DNA from: a virus
Direction: 5' to 3' (one strand)
Length of the DNA: 25,897 nt
IMG/VR virus record: IMGVR_UViG_3300037264_006822
Coordinates: 1 to 25,897 of that record
Shown here: one piece after another, positions 1 through 8,309 of the stretch
Position numbering within the stretch: the first letter of the stretch is position 1
Layout of the letters: each line of letters begins with the position of its first letter
Program-made: the position numbers and the translations under genes
The notes under the pieces: generated by a model
What the model was told of the DNA's origin: nothing
The model's database searches: none
The model's input: the letters and a program-made list of their open reading frames with translations, nothing else

Positions 1-2
1 TA

Positions 3-137
3 CAAATCGAACTTGATGATCCGGAACTTGCACAGAGGATTGATGACGCAGATGCGTTTTGTATGAAGGCGAAGTCAGAGCTTTTGATCACTTATGATAT
101 TGCGGGAGTTGGTCTACCTGGCCTTGGCTCTAGCTGA
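3..137 (+). CDS. C-terminal end of unknown protein (partial)
   Basis: The only open plus-strand frame entering from the left edge encodes the last 44 residues of a protein and ends at a TGA at 135-137. It is acidic at first (IELDDPELAQRIDDADAF) and ends in a glycine-rich tail (GVGLPGLGSS). The start lies outside the window. I do not recognise the family. Its stop overlaps the end of the convergent helicase gene by 8 bases, a compact arrangement typical of phage genomes. That it is a gene at all rests on the open frame and on this fit with its neighbour. Confidence 0.5.
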   Translation, partial: QIELDDPELAQRIDDADAFCMKAKSELLITYDIAGVGLPGLGSS

Positions 138-1887
138 CATTCGTAATCGCATCCGTAAACCATTGCGGTAGCAGATGTTCGGCCTTCTTCTTAAACCAAC
201 CGAAGTCAGCATCCAGAATATATGTATGTGCCCAGTCTGTTTCAGAACGTACGGCCCGCCCGTAACTCTGTACAAGCTTGAGCGCCGTTAACCAATCATA
301 ATATTCTTGTGAGTCTTTCATTCGCGCTTCGAGTTGTGGATTGTCTTTCATGGACGGATATGGCACTTTTATGATGATCTGAAACCGGCCCAGGTCGTCT
401 TTGAGATCTAAGCCTTCATGCATGGCAGGGGCGACGATGACGGTATCCGTCCTCTCTGCGTGCTCCTTCAGCATTTCTGTCTTCGATGCCCAATCTTGCT
501 GGAACAGGAGTCTGCCCTTATACTTCGATCCTGCTAGGATGAGTCTGGCAATTTCGAAATTATGCGTATGGATAATGCCGCGTTTGCCTTTGTAGCGATC
601 TAGGATGGCATCGACGGCGCGGACGATGAGGGGCAGCGTCTTATGCTTGTGCTTGAAGCTCAAGGATCCCACGGGCATGAAATAAATGGGTCGGTTCTTG
701 ACGGGGAAGCGGCTTCCATAACGGACGCTATATGTCTGTGAGGTGTCGATACCGAGGGAATCGCAAATGGATCTCGGAGATAAAATCGTCGCACTCATCA
801 TCAAAATATGTCTGCCGGATGAGAAGATGAAATCCTCGGCCATACCCCTGACATAGATTGGCTTAAGCTCTATTGAATTCCAGGCGCCGCAGTTCTTGAA
901 GAGGGATACCCACCCGCCCTCCTCGGCGCTGTTGAGGAAATGCGTACACCGGCGTCGGGTGTCAAGCCATTCATCTTCCGTTTTCGGGTCTTTGGCCAGT
1001 CGCGCATGCTCGAGGATGGTATCGATGACGTCCAAGACGCCGCTGTCCTTCATGAATTTGGCGTATTCTGTGGCTGAGCTAAGCTGTGGAAAAGTGATGC
1101 CGTGCCCGCGGAGAGACTTGTCGGTCAGCGTGAAGCTGATGAAGCTCATCAACTCTGCCTCGGTGTTATGCGCTTCGTCGATGATGAGCAGGTCTCTTGG
1201 TGCGAATGCGTGCGTTAATACGGTTTGGGATAGAAATGCTTTGAAATTCATGAGGCAGATACGTGCCGGCAATGCCTCTCCGACTCTCTTCCAATATGGA
1301 CAGAGGGATCTTATCAGATTCGATTTTGCGGCTGGGAAGCATTCATCACATTTTGCCTGACCGTCGCGCTTGCATTTCCCTTCGCCGCAATTTTCCTTCT
1401 TGTTCCTGATCTCGAGAATCTTCGATATGTCGCCAAGATTCATTTCTACTGGGCATCCAGCCATGGTCCCATGACTTATGATGTAGTCAGTAGCTCTTGT
1501 CGCGTCTGAGCTTGATTTGCCCATAGCAACTAAGAGGCTTCTGATGTTGGCTGCTGCGAACCTCTCGTAAAATGTGCAGGGGTAGTTGTTGCGACCCTTC
1601 AGATCAACCACGGGAATGAGACTATCCTTAGGCGGCTGACCGAAATCGCGTGATATTTGGTCCTGTAGAAACTTCTGTGGGCAAGCCCAGAATGTCGTTT
1701 GGAAGAAGTGCGCGACCGCATAAGCAATTGCGGATTTGCCACCGCCGGTTGGCATCTCGATGAAGACGAAACGCTTCCCATCCCTGAATTGCTCGAGGGT
1801 GAGCCGAATAGCTTCGAGTTGATCGGATCTAAACTCGGCAAACGGGAAGAACGATTGGATGTTGTCGGCGGTTGGTTCATGTAGCAT
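130..1887 (-). CDS. DinG/XPD-like superfamily 2 DNA helicase
   Basis: Predicted ATP-dependent DNA helicase of the Rad3/XPD/DinG group, probably unwinding DNA during phage replication or recombination. Numbered from the ATG at 1887 (585 aa): a Q-motif-like FPFAEFRSDQ near residues 14-23, Walker A (MPTGGGKS) near 45-52, Walker B DEAH at 237-240 and motif VI QSYGRAVRSETD near the C-terminus. Between motifs I and II lie seven cysteines (104, 145, 167, 172, 180, 183, 196). XPD and DinG carry a four-cysteine iron-sulfur cluster in this position, so a cluster is likely, although which four are ligands is unclear. A GTG at 1941 would add 18 residues but overlap the divergent gp47 gene. The ATG at 1887 keeps the Q-motif at the usual distance from the N-terminus. 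Neither start has a clear ribosome binding site. Confidence 0.85.
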   Translation of the reverse strand: MLHEPTADNIQSFFPFAEFRSDQLEAIRLTLEQFRDGKRFVFIEMPTGGGKSAIAYAVAHFFQTTFWACPQKFLQDQISRDFGQPPKDSLIPVVDLKGRNNYPCTFYERFAAANIRSLLVAMGKSSSDATRATDYIISHGTMAGCPVEMNLGDISKILEIRNKKENCGEGKCKRDGQAKCDECFPAAKSNLIRSLCPYWKRVGEALPARICLMNFKAFLSQTVLTHAFAPRDLLIIDEAHNTEAELMSFISFTLTDKSLRGHGITFPQLSSATEYAKFMKDSGVLDVIDTILEHARLAKDPKTEDEWLDTRRRCTHFLNSAEEGGWVSLFKNCGAWNSIELKPIYVRGMAEDFIFSSGRHILMMSATILSPRSICDSLGIDTSQTYSVRYGSRFPVKNRPIYFMPVGSLSFKHKHKTLPLIVRAVDAILDRYKGKRGIIHTHNFEIARLILAGSKYKGRLLFQQDWASKTEMLKEHAERTDTVIVAPAMHEGLDLKDDLGRFQIIIKVPYPSMKDNPQLEARMKDSQEYYDWLTALKLVQSYGRAVRSETDWAHTYILDADFGWFKKKAEHLLPQWFTDAITNVS

Positions 1888-1894
1888 TGTCTTT

Positions 1895-1912
1895 AGATAC
1901 GAGACTGTATCT
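1895..1912. promoter_or_regulatory. Inverted repeat between divergent helicase and gp47 genes
   Basis: AGATAC (1895-1900) and GTATCT (1907-1912) form a perfect 6-base inverted repeat around a 6-base spacer, inside the 34-base gap between the helicase start (1887) and the gp47 start (1922). It could be an operator for both genes. Short repeats like this also arise by chance, so this is only a candidate. Confidence 0.25.
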
Positions 1913-1921
1913 GATGTGGAT

Positions 1922-2998
1922 ATGGGCAAAATCCTTTTCACTGCTGATGTGCATGCCGGCGTTCCTAAGAAATTGCATTATTCCATATGGGCATTACGGC
2001 AGATGCGGCAGTATGCCATTGAGAATGACATACAAGATGTGGTAATTCTGGGTGACTTATTCCATGATCGGGTTAGTATCAACATAGAGGTCTTGCACGC
2101 TGTTCATGCTTTCTTTGATGATCCTGCCTCACGCCGGTTGCATTGGTGGGCCTTCCCCGGCAACCATGACATGTTCCTTAAGAATTCTTGGGATATCCAT
2201 TCACTACAGCCGCTTAAAGGCCTGGTGAATATCATCCCGGACGTGCGGAAGCTTGAGATAGGCGGCACTAGTTTCTGGATCATACCCTTCATATATGACG
2301 AGAGCTCTTATATGAAGGTGTTGAAGGCTATCGAGGATCGAGCGGCTGCTGATGACATTCTTTTAACGCACATCGGCGTCAATGGAGCGAAGCTCAACGA
2401 ATGCTTCCTCATTAGAAACTGGAACATAGTCAATTTCAATCAGTCTAAATTCAGACTTGTGCTTACGGGTCATTTCCATTGTTACCAGCAAGTGGAACCT
2501 AATGTCTGGTATCCAGGCAGTCCTGTCGCCTTTCGTTTCGATGAGGGTGTCGTGCCGCATGGCTTCATTGTTTATGATGGTGACATCAAGTTTGTAAACA
2601 TCCGCGATATAAATCCATCTACCGCGGACGGACCGCCTGAGTATCGAACGCTGGTTGATGAAGATGCCGATGGGAAGCCAGATGATTTCTTTCTCAGAAA
2701 TCAGGTCCGAATCGTCTTAACTAGAAATTATACGCGTAACGAATTAGCCAAATTAGATGAAGCCATCCGGGCGAAGGGGGCTATTGGTGTAAGCTGGCTC
2801 AAACCAAAGGAGAAAGATGTTGAGATTGATGCCGCACGTAAGGGCGACATTGATATGAAGTCTCCGGAAAAACTGCTTGATATCTGGTTGAAAAAGGATA
2901 AGCCTGTAGATATGGACGCGCGTCTATTGTTTAAGTTACATGATCAGATCACCCAAGAGGCCGAAGAAAGGGTTATCGTAGAAACGGAAGACACATGA
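1922..2998 (+). CDS. Recombination endonuclease subunit, gp47/SbcD/Mre11-like
   Basis: Metallophosphoesterase nuclease subunit of the T4 gp46-gp47 complex (bacterial SbcCD, eukaryotic Mre11-Rad50). It processes double-strand ends for recombination-dependent replication and host DNA degradation. At 358 aa it is close to T4 gp47 in size. The phosphoesterase motifs are all present: D9-x-H11, G44-D45-x3-D49-R50, G80-N-H82-D83, T149-H150 and G183-H184-F-H186, giving the expected two-metal ligands. The start is the ATG at 1922, directly before the conserved first strand (GKILFTADVHAG). The open frame extends further upstream, but that part resembles nothing. It overlaps the next gene (gp46) by an ATGA, so the two are probably translationally coupled at fixed stoichiometry. 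Confidence 0.93.
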   Translation: MGKILFTADVHAGVPKKLHYSIWALRQMRQYAIENDIQDVVILGDLFHDRVSINIEVLHAVHAFFDDPASRRLHWWAFPGNHDMFLKNSWDIHSLQPLKGLVNIIPDVRKLEIGGTSFWIIPFIYDESSYMKVLKAIEDRAAADDILLTHIGVNGAKLNECFLIRNWNIVNFNQSKFRLVLTGHFHCYQQVEPNVWYPGSPVAFRFDEGVVPHGFIVYDGDIKFVNIRDINPSTADGPPEYRTLVDEDADGKPDDFFLRNQVRIVLTRNYTRNELAKLDEAIRAKGAIGVSWLKPKEKDVEIDAARKGDIDMKSPEKLLDIWLKKDKPVDMDARLLFKLHDQITQEAEERVIVETEDT

Positions 2999-4782
2999 TC
3001 GCCATTGAGTCCGTTGAAATCGCCAATTTCATGAGCTACGGGGAGCCTCCCGTCAAGTTGCAGCTTAGAGGTCTTGGTCCCACGCTAATCGTCGGTGAAA
3101 ATGCCGGCGATGAAGAGGGTAGTTCAAACGGGAGCGGCAAGTCGTCTCTGGCTGCGGCTATTCTATGGTGTCTGTTCGGTCGGACGATAGGGAAGGACCG
3201 TCCTGGCGACGCCATCGTGAATTGGTTCAACGGCAAGGATTGCTTCGTTAAGATCGAAGTAGGCGACTATGCGATCACGCGGAGTAGGCGATTGAAGGGC
3301 TCTCCAGAACTTATTATTCAGAAAAGCGGCAAGGACATTAGTGCATCTACAACGGAGAATGCACAAAAACAGTTACTTAGGTTATTCAATCTGGACTACG
3401 AGATTTTCGTTTCTAGCGTATTCTTCGGGCAGCTTGGTCGGTCATTCCTGGAATTGCCTGATGCCCGGAGGCGTTCCATTCTGGAGCGTGTGTTTAACCT
3501 CCACCGCTTGAATGTCTGGGCGGAAGTGGCGAAGGAGAAGCTGGTTGGTCTGGAGTTGAGCGTAGCTCAGCTCGCTGCCGAGTGCGCGGCGAATGAATCA
3601 GAACTAACAAGGCTTCGTGCTGACCTCGCATTGAAGCGGCGTCTGGAGACTGATTACGAAGGACGTCGTATAGATAGGCGCGATGCAGCTCTTCAAAGAC
3701 GACAGACGTATGAAACAGAACTTCGGCAGATAGCCGTGCCTAACATACCAGAAATCAAGCGGCAATGGGAAGTTGTAACGAAGATCAAACAGAAGCTGAT
3801 GGAGTATGAAGCGCAGTTGACGGAACGGACCGCGGGGGCCATGAGTCTCAAGCGTGACATAGGCAGCATAAATGAGGAAGAGAAGCGGTGGAAGGCTAAG
3901 GCGGGGACGATGTGTCCGTCTTGTCAGCAGTCCATTGCGCGAGAACATGTCCTTAATGTCTGCGCCCCCTTTGATGAGCGCCGGAAGCTAATTCAGAATC
4001 AGATTACCCGTCTTGAACAGGAAGCTACTGCTATCCGTACGGTTACGGAAAATACGTCCGCCAAAGTGTCTGCGGCTGGTCCACAAATGAGCTTGAAGGA
4101 GGCAGAGGCCATTGTGCGCGATGCGGCGAGGTTGCGAGATCAGATCCAGCAAGTCGATCGTGATGTAGAAACGATTATGGAAGAGGATAACCCATACGGC
4201 AGTCAGTCAGCTGAAAAGTCTATGTCAGATCGTGATGCGGTTATCACCGGTATCAAAAAACGGATCGAGGACCTTAATCTGCTAGTAAGACATATTTCTT
4301 ACCTTCATTCGGCATATAGCGACAAGAAAAAGCTTAAAAGCTTTCTATTGTCTGACCTCATTCCGTTCTTGAATGAGCGCGTCGTATACTATCTTAAGGC
4401 TTTTGATTGTGATTTCGACATGAAGTTCGATGCGACGTTGAAGGACGTAACGAGTCGATGGGACTATGAATTATGCTCGGGTGGGGAACGCAAGCGGATA
4501 GATCTGGCTGTCATGTTTGCATTTTATGACCTTTATGTTGCCATTTATGGCCCGCAGTGTAACGTCATCGTGCTCGATGAAGTGGATGGGCGCCTGGATC
4601 CGAGTGGGGTGCAGGCATTCGTAGACATCATAGATCGCGACTTCACGAGTAAATCTGGACAGAAGAATAGGCCAGATGCAGTGCTCATCATCTCACACAA
4701 GGACGAGATGCGAGACGCTTTCCCATCTAAAATCAAGGTCGTGAAGGATGGGAACATCTCCCGAATCGTGGAGGTCAGATAG
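2995..4782 (+). CDS. Recombination endonuclease subunit, gp46/SbcC/Rad50-like ATPase
   Basis: ABC-type ATPase partner of gp47. The 595-aa protein has the Rad50/SbcC layout. Walker A (NGSGKSS) is at residues 45-51. A first coiled coil (about 180-300) leads to a zinc hook CPSC at 307-310, and a second coiled coil follows (about 330-450). The ABC signature CSGGERKR lies near 494, Walker B plus D-loop (VIVLDEVDGRLD) near 525-535, and a switch His (IISHKDE) follows. The coiled coil is short compared with bacterial SbcC (about 1,000 aa) and similar to T4 gp46 (560 aa). The product should dimerise through the hook and couple ATP hydrolysis to gp47 nuclease activity. The start overlaps the gp47 stop by four bases. 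Confidence 0.95.
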   Translation: MIAIESVEIANFMSYGEPPVKLQLRGLGPTLIVGENAGDEEGSSNGSGKSSLAAAILWCLFGRTIGKDRPGDAIVNWFNGKDCFVKIEVGDYAITRSRRLKGSPELIIQKSGKDISASTTENAQKQLLRLFNLDYEIFVSSVFFGQLGRSFLELPDARRRSILERVFNLHRLNVWAEVAKEKLVGLELSVAQLAAECAANESELTRLRADLALKRRLETDYEGRRIDRRDAALQRRQTYETELRQIAVPNIPEIKRQWEVVTKIKQKLMEYEAQLTERTAGAMSLKRDIGSINEEEKRWKAKAGTMCPSCQQSIAREHVLNVCAPFDERRKLIQNQITRLEQEATAIRTVTENTSAKVSAAGPQMSLKEAEAIVRDAARLRDQIQQVDRDVETIMEEDNPYGSQSAEKSMSDRDAVITGIKKRIEDLNLLVRHISYLHSAYSDKKKLKSFLLSDLIPFLNERVVYYLKAFDCDFDMKFDATLKDVTSRWDYELCSGGERKRIDLAVMFAFYDLYVAIYGPQCNVIVLDEVDGRLDPSGVQAFVDIIDRDFTSKSGQKNRPDAVLIISHKDEMRDAFPSKIKVVKDGNISRIVEVR

Positions 4783-4785
4783 ATT

Positions 4786-4795
4786 CAAAAGTAGA
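4786..4795 (+). promoter_or_regulatory. CAAAAGTAGA element before a start lacking a Shine-Dalgarno (copy 1)
   Basis: The ten bases CAAAAGTAGA end two bases before the GTG start at 4798. The identical ten bases recur at 13169-13178, again just ahead of a start (ATG 13181) with no purine-rich ribosome binding site. Its function is unknown: it could be a promoter -10 region or a translation-initiation element. Confidence 0.3.
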
Positions 4796-4797
4796 TT

Positions 4798-5310
4798 GTG
4801 GATACGAATACCATCGATCGAATCAGACAGCTCATCATCAACGAATACGCTGCTAGACTATTGGTAAAATATTTCATAGAGAAGGGATTTAAAGACAGTT
4901 TCAACATCCACGTCTATCCGCCAGGTATCCAAGATTTACCTCAGCGCGTTCCAGCTCTCGCAGATAAAGTAGAGATCGAACCATACGTGGAGAGTATCAA
5001 TCCAAACGAGGGTATGGTCAAGCTCGGGTGGAACTTATTCGTAACTGGAAATCGCAGGATGTTTCTTGGCGAGACGTGCCATCGAGAATTAACTGAACTT
5101 AGGAGCGGTAGTATGACGGCGCCTAGTGGCACAGTCGTGCGGCTGGTTGCGACACCGAAGAAGATTATCGAGTTTATTTCAAATGTCCTGATGGACCATC
5201 GAGAGATGATCCAACCATCCATTTCTACAATTCCGCGGCTGCCGTCAGCCAGACCCAGAATCGGACCACTCTGGAGTGGTGGTTATTACGAGAAGCGACG
5301 TGGGAGGTGA
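4798..5310 (+). CDS. Hypothetical protein, 170 aa
   Basis: No family recognised. The protein looks like a compact mixed alpha/beta domain with an N-terminal helix (IDRIRQLIINEYAARLLVKY) and a basic, proline-containing C-terminal tail ending in KRRGR, which might touch nucleic acid or a partner. Translation must begin at the GTG at 4798, because a TAG lies two codons upstream in frame and the next in-frame ATG would remove about half of the protein. No Shine-Dalgarno precedes it; the CAAAAGTAGA element does. It follows gp46 by 15 bases and overlaps the region of the next small gene's ribosome binding site, so it probably belongs to the gp47-gp46 transcript. Confidence 0.75.
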   Translation: MDTNTIDRIRQLIINEYAARLLVKYFIEKGFKDSFNIHVYPPGIQDLPQRVPALADKVEIEPYVESINPNEGMVKLGWNLFVTGNRRMFLGETCHRELTELRSGSMTAPSGTVVRLVATPKKIIEFISNVLMDHREMIQPSISTIPRLPSARPRIGPLWSGGYYEKRRGR

Positions 5311-5312
5311 TG

Positions 5313-5483
5313 ATGGCAGCCAGCGCAAAAGCTCTCGTCGATTTGAGAATGATGGTAGAGATTAGACATGCAGAGGAAGCGCTCCAGAAGGTAGGAGTCA
5401 GATTGGAATTGAAGCAGGAAATAAAGACCGACGAATCTAACGTCGAGCAATTCGGCGTAATGGGCGTGAGAGATCTGAGTTAG
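5313..5483 (+). CDS. Small hypothetical protein, 56 aa
   Basis: A short gene with a good ribosome binding site (GGGAGG at 5302-5307) ahead of tandem ATGs at 5310 and 5313; the second has the better spacing. The first ATG overlaps the preceding stop. The product is largely helical and charged (AKALVDLRMMVEIRHAEEAL, then a Lys/Glu-rich stretch), with no membrane segment or recognisable motif. Its TAG overlaps the end of the convergent minus-strand gene by four bases. The strong ribosome binding site and exact fit between neighbours support it as real; its function is unknown. Confidence 0.6.
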   Translation: MAASAKALVDLRMMVEIRHAEEALQKVGVRLELKQEIKTDESNVEQFGVMGVRDLS

Positions 5484-6490
5484 CCTTCCACACCGAGCCT
5501 CATCGCCAGACATTGCGCCCGCAGCAACTCAAAGATCTTAGCGATCTCCTTAGGTGTCTTTTTGAGAAATCGCCCGATGGTGCTCTGGCACAAATCGTCT
5601 CCGTGTTTCTCGACGTACTCAGGCGGCGGCGAGACCATAATATCCAGAGCCTGCTGCGCGTCAGTAGGCAAATTAGTACGCATCACACGGATGCTGTCAT
5701 CGAATTTCTGGTGATCTTCTGCTGCGATACCCTTCGTACAGGCAAGCTTGTATTCGAGTTTGTAACGCACGCCATCACTATTGTCGCTTTGGTCGCCAGA
5801 TTCGAAGCTCACCATTTTGATGTTCGTAGTCAAGGGCATTTGCGCTTCGACGATTTTCACCTGATCGGCGATGATATGGACGCTGTTGCACTGCTTCCCG
5901 AAATAGAGCAGCTTCAAGCCGTAACGACGCAGGAACCTATGAATCTTCCACAGCTTTGGGAGGGCAGTAGCGGGAAGACGCATGACCTCGGCATTGATGA
6001 TGACATAACGGTTTGATTTCTGTACGATCCCGCCGATGAAGACGTTATAATCCCCGAGAAAATTGAGAATCATTTGTTTGGCCAATTCTGTGTTTAGGCC
6101 AGTGACCGTTTGGGTACTTCGGACGCGCGCCGGCTTGTTTTCGTTCAGGATCTGCCTGAGCGAATTGAAGATCCATTCCTGATAGAACTTTTTCCTTTGT
6201 TTTGGATTTTCTATGACTTCTGGCATCGGCTTGTGATATAACGCGGAGACAGTGGCCCGCCACACGGCCATAGCGACTTCTTGCATGGCAAATGATGGGT
6301 CCTTGTACTCGTTCCCGATGGTATTGGCAAGAGCCGTGATAAAAGCCTGGCGGGCCGGCTGTAGAAGCGGGTCCTGAAGGACCTGCTCCAGTACGTCACC
6401 AACCTTCTTCCGCTGCTCAGGAGATAACGATCGCATCGTGACGTTGCAGATCGAGCCCCGGAGGTAAAGACGAGCGATCTGGGATGCCAT
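5480..6490 (-). CDS. Hypothetical protein, 336 aa; possible divergent sigma-like factor
   Basis: No confident family assignment. Residues about 63-115 show a pattern reminiscent of sigma-factor region 2 (QEVAMAVWRA, then FYQEWIFNSLRQILNENKP, like the helix that binds core polymerase and the -10 strand). The last 50 residues (STIGRFLKKTPKEIAKIFEL) could form a helix-turn-helix like region 4. The middle (about 140-260) is an unknown alpha/beta segment. The ATG at 6490 has a good upstream GAGGGG. It is transcribed away from the gp55-like sigma gene across a 74-base gap, a location that suits a transcription or replication regulator. It could equally be an unrelated helical DNA-binding protein; the sigma link is an inference from pattern only. 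Confidence 0.8.
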   Translation of the reverse strand: MASQIARLYLRGSICNVTMRSLSPEQRKKVGDVLEQVLQDPLLQPARQAFITALANTIGNEYKDPSFAMQEVAMAVWRATVSALYHKPMPEVIENPKQRKKFYQEWIFNSLRQILNENKPARVRSTQTVTGLNTELAKQMILNFLGDYNVFIGGIVQKSNRYVIINAEVMRLPATALPKLWKIHRFLRRYGLKLLYFGKQCNSVHIIADQVKIVEAQMPLTTNIKMVSFESGDQSDNSDGVRYKLEYKLACTKGIAAEDHQKFDDSIRVMRTNLPTDAQQALDIMVSPPPEYVEKHGDDLCQSTIGRFLKKTPKEIAKIFELLRAQCLAMRLGVEG

Positions 6491-6509
6491 ATTCCCCTCG
6501 AATTATGAG

Positions 6510-6519
6510 TACCATGGTA
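6510..6519. promoter_or_regulatory. Palindrome TACCATGGTA in divergent intergenic region
   Basis: A perfect 10-base palindrome lies inside the 74-base gap (6491-6564) between the divergent 336-aa gene and the gp55-like gene, where promoters for both must lie. It might be an operator. No clear -10/-35 pair can be chosen by eye around it. Confidence 0.25.
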
Positions 6520-6564
6520 ATCTTTAGTTGTATGAGACGTATCTTATTTGATGGAGGTAATTCC

Positions 6565-7002
6565 ATGCCGTATGCGGACACGAAAGAACTGAAAGCTGCT
6601 TGGTATGAATGGTCGAAGACTCAGGACCCGGTTGCTTGGGACCGGCTAGCGGACGGCGTATACAAGATCTGCTGCGGAGTTGCGACGAAATTTCATCCGC
6701 AGACGGAAGAAGAGAAGCTTGAATTAGCACATCATGCCTTTGCGCTGACGTTGGGTAAGATCAGAAACGGGGTGCTGTGGGATAATGGCCGTACCCCTGT
6801 GTTCAACTTGTTTACGACTGCGATCTTCAACTGCCTCTTTTCGTTGAAAATGACGGAGAAGCGACGGCGAAGCAAGCTTGTAAGATACACCCAGCAGGCT
6901 CTTGAAAATCTTCCGCAACACATGAGGAGCGATCCTTTGCAGCACGCGAGTGGCGGCGAAAGTACGATTAAAACAGGCAAATCAAAGCTTGTCAAGTATT
7001 GA
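6565..7002 (+). CDS. gp55-like late-transcription sigma factor
   Basis: Probable phage sigma factor related to T4 gp55, which redirects host RNA polymerase core to late promoters. The 145-aa protein resembles sigma region 2: a first helix pair (residues about 12-45), an acidic EEEKLELAHHAFALTLGKI segment (48-66), then RTPVFNLFTTAIFNCLFSL followed by basic KMTEKRRR (76-103). The latter matches the gp55-type pattern of a glycine/aromatic turn, FxTTxxxN and a Lys/Arg cluster. T4 gp55 is 185 aa, so this one is short. The start is the ATG at 6565 with GGAGGT at 6553-6558, not the upstream in-frame ATGs. Odd: SKLVRY (104-109) is echoed by SKLVKY at the extreme C-terminus, where gp55 normally carries its sliding-clamp-binding peptide. 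Confidence 0.7.
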   Translation: MPYADTKELKAAWYEWSKTQDPVAWDRLADGVYKICCGVATKFHPQTEEEKLELAHHAFALTLGKIRNGVLWDNGRTPVFNLFTTAIFNCLFSLKMTEKRRRSKLVRYTQQALENLPQHMRSDPLQHASGGESTIKTGKSKLVKY

Positions 7003-7027
7003 CCGATCAAAATTCGCATGGAAACCC

Positions 7028-7291
7028 ATGATTTACGTAAGGCTTGTTACTAGATTCGTTCGTGCGTTATTTAGTCGCGAGGTTGCGTTGAGCGTCCTCA
7101 AGGATGCGCGACCTGACGATTTGTTCAATATCGTTGCTAAAAAGACGAAGGAGAGCATGCTCATTTATGTGACGAGCGATTCCAACGTCACCATGTACGT
7201 CAAAATGGATAGCATCCGATCGCGCTCTGTGTTGGCGGGCGTGCTGCCCAAGATCGCGAGTGATGCACTCAGGTTGCGAGCGACGACGTAA
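7028..7291 (+). CDS. Hypothetical protein, 87 aa
   Basis: No family recognised. It is a small basic protein (MIYVRLVTRFVRALFS at the N-terminus) followed by a beta-rich stretch (MLIYVTSDSNVTMYVKMDSI) and a C-terminal helix. The ATG at 7028 is favoured because an upstream ATG at 6950 would run inside the sigma-like gene; a weak TGGAAA precedes 7028. The stop overlaps the next start as TAATG, so it is probably co-translated with the DUF115-like gene. Function unknown. Confidence 0.6.
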   Translation: MIYVRLVTRFVRALFSREVALSVLKDARPDDLFNIVAKKTKESMLIYVTSDSNVTMYVKMDSIRSRSVLAGVLPKIASDALRLRATT

Positions 7292-8301
7292 TGCCGACTG
7301 TAATGCATTATCGGTTATCGGCTCGTCCAGGCATACAAAAAACTGGCATAACGATCGTCATTCCGCGTCCAGTCAAGTTCGCTATCACTAACCGGCCGGC
7401 GCTTGTTCAAGGCAAAATTGCCACCCAAAAACCACCCGCACCAAAACCTGCTCCAAAACCATCTACGCCGACGCTAGACAGACCGCGGCTTGTTCCACAG
7501 ATGATGAGGCCACCTAACGTCGGTAAGGTGACCATCATTACTCAAAACGCGCGGCGCCAAGCCAGAAATCATGTACGCCCGAGCCCATTGGTGCATATAG
7601 CCAAAGAAAGGGAGAGGCAGCTTTCAGCATCGCGTGGTGCGATTCAATCTTTGAAGCGGGTAGGGCATGGTCGCATCCTCGTAATAATCGGCAATGGCCC
7701 TTCCGTTTCTGAGGCGCCCCTGGAGAAGCTCAAAGGACATCCGAAGATCGACGCTATGAGCATCAACAAACCAGACCGACGTCTGTGGCCGACGCGTTTC
7801 TGGTGCTTCACTGACCAGAACCAATATGGCCGCAATAAAGAATTCTGGGACAATTACTCTGGGATGGTCGTCAATTCTGGCTCTGTACGTGAGCGTCGCC
7901 AGAATCAAGTACTCGTCCGTAATCTTTCCGGCATTGGCTTCTCGCGCGATTTGGCTAATGGATTTTATATTGGGCGGTCGAGCGTCTTTGCGGCTATGCA
8001 AGTTGCGTATTGGATGGATTATATGAAGGTCTACATTTTTGGCGTAGATATGACAGCTGTTAATGGGAAACTTCATTTCTACGGTCAGAATCCGGACGTA
8101 AACAATAAGATTAGGGTGACTAGATTTAAAGGAGAAGCAGAAAGCTTCATGTATGCTGCAAAGACGCTCAGTGACGGCGAAAGGGAGAAATTTATTTTCT
8201 GTTCATCATATAATCCATGGCCTTTTGTGAGCCGTTTCAGTAGATTGGATCAGAAGCTGGCGATCGACGAAATCTTGAAGACCGCGGGCAAAAGTAATTA
8301 G
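7291..8301 (+). CDS. DUF115/MAF-like protein (possible glycosyltransferase)
   Basis: The C-terminal two thirds (about residues 127-330) resemble the DUF115 / motility-accessory-factor (MAF) fold, often annotated in phages as 'norphogenetic protein'. The Rossmann-like start ILVIIGNGPSVSE is at about 128-140, and later segments (INKPDRRLW, FWCFTDQN, KVYIFGVDMT) look like the family's core strands. MAF proteins in flagellated bacteria transfer nonulosonic acids to flagellin, and some phage relatives are thought to modify surface sugars; the substrate here is unknown. The N-terminal 120 residues form a separate low-complexity basic region with a Pro/Lys/Ala linker (PPAPKPAPKPSTPT near 48-61), perhaps a flexible tether. 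It starts in a TAATG overlap with the preceding gene. Confidence 0.65.
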   Translation: MPTVMHYRLSARPGIQKTGITIVIPRPVKFAITNRPALVQGKIATQKPPAPKPAPKPSTPTLDRPRLVPQMMRPPNVGKVTIITQNARRQARNHVRPSPLVHIAKERERQLSASRGAIQSLKRVGHGRILVIIGNGPSVSEAPLEKLKGHPKIDAMSINKPDRRLWPTRFWCFTDQNQYGRNKEFWDNYSGMVVNSGSVRERRQNQVLVRNLSGIGFSRDLANGFYIGRSSVFAAMQVAYWMDYMKVYIFGVDMTAVNGKLHFYGQNPDVNNKIRVTRFKGEAESFMYAAKTLSDGEREKFIFCSSYNPWPFVSRFSRLDQKLAIDEILKTAGKSN

Positions 8302-8309
8302 GAGGAAAT

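Noticed and set aside
896-1360. A 154-residue plus-strand frame inside the helicase gene
   Set aside because: Antisense shadow: composition is atypical, with no motif, while the minus strand carries clear helicase motifs.
6484-6564. Longer upstream start for the gp55-like gene
   Set aside because: The upstream residues look random and overlap the divergent gene's start; GGAGGT ahead of ATG 6565 decides it.
8289-8296. A further CAAAAGTA match
   Set aside because: It lies inside the last codons of the DUF115-like gene (Gly-Lys-Ser-Asn), and a normal GGAGGA serves the next gene, so chance is the simpler explanation.
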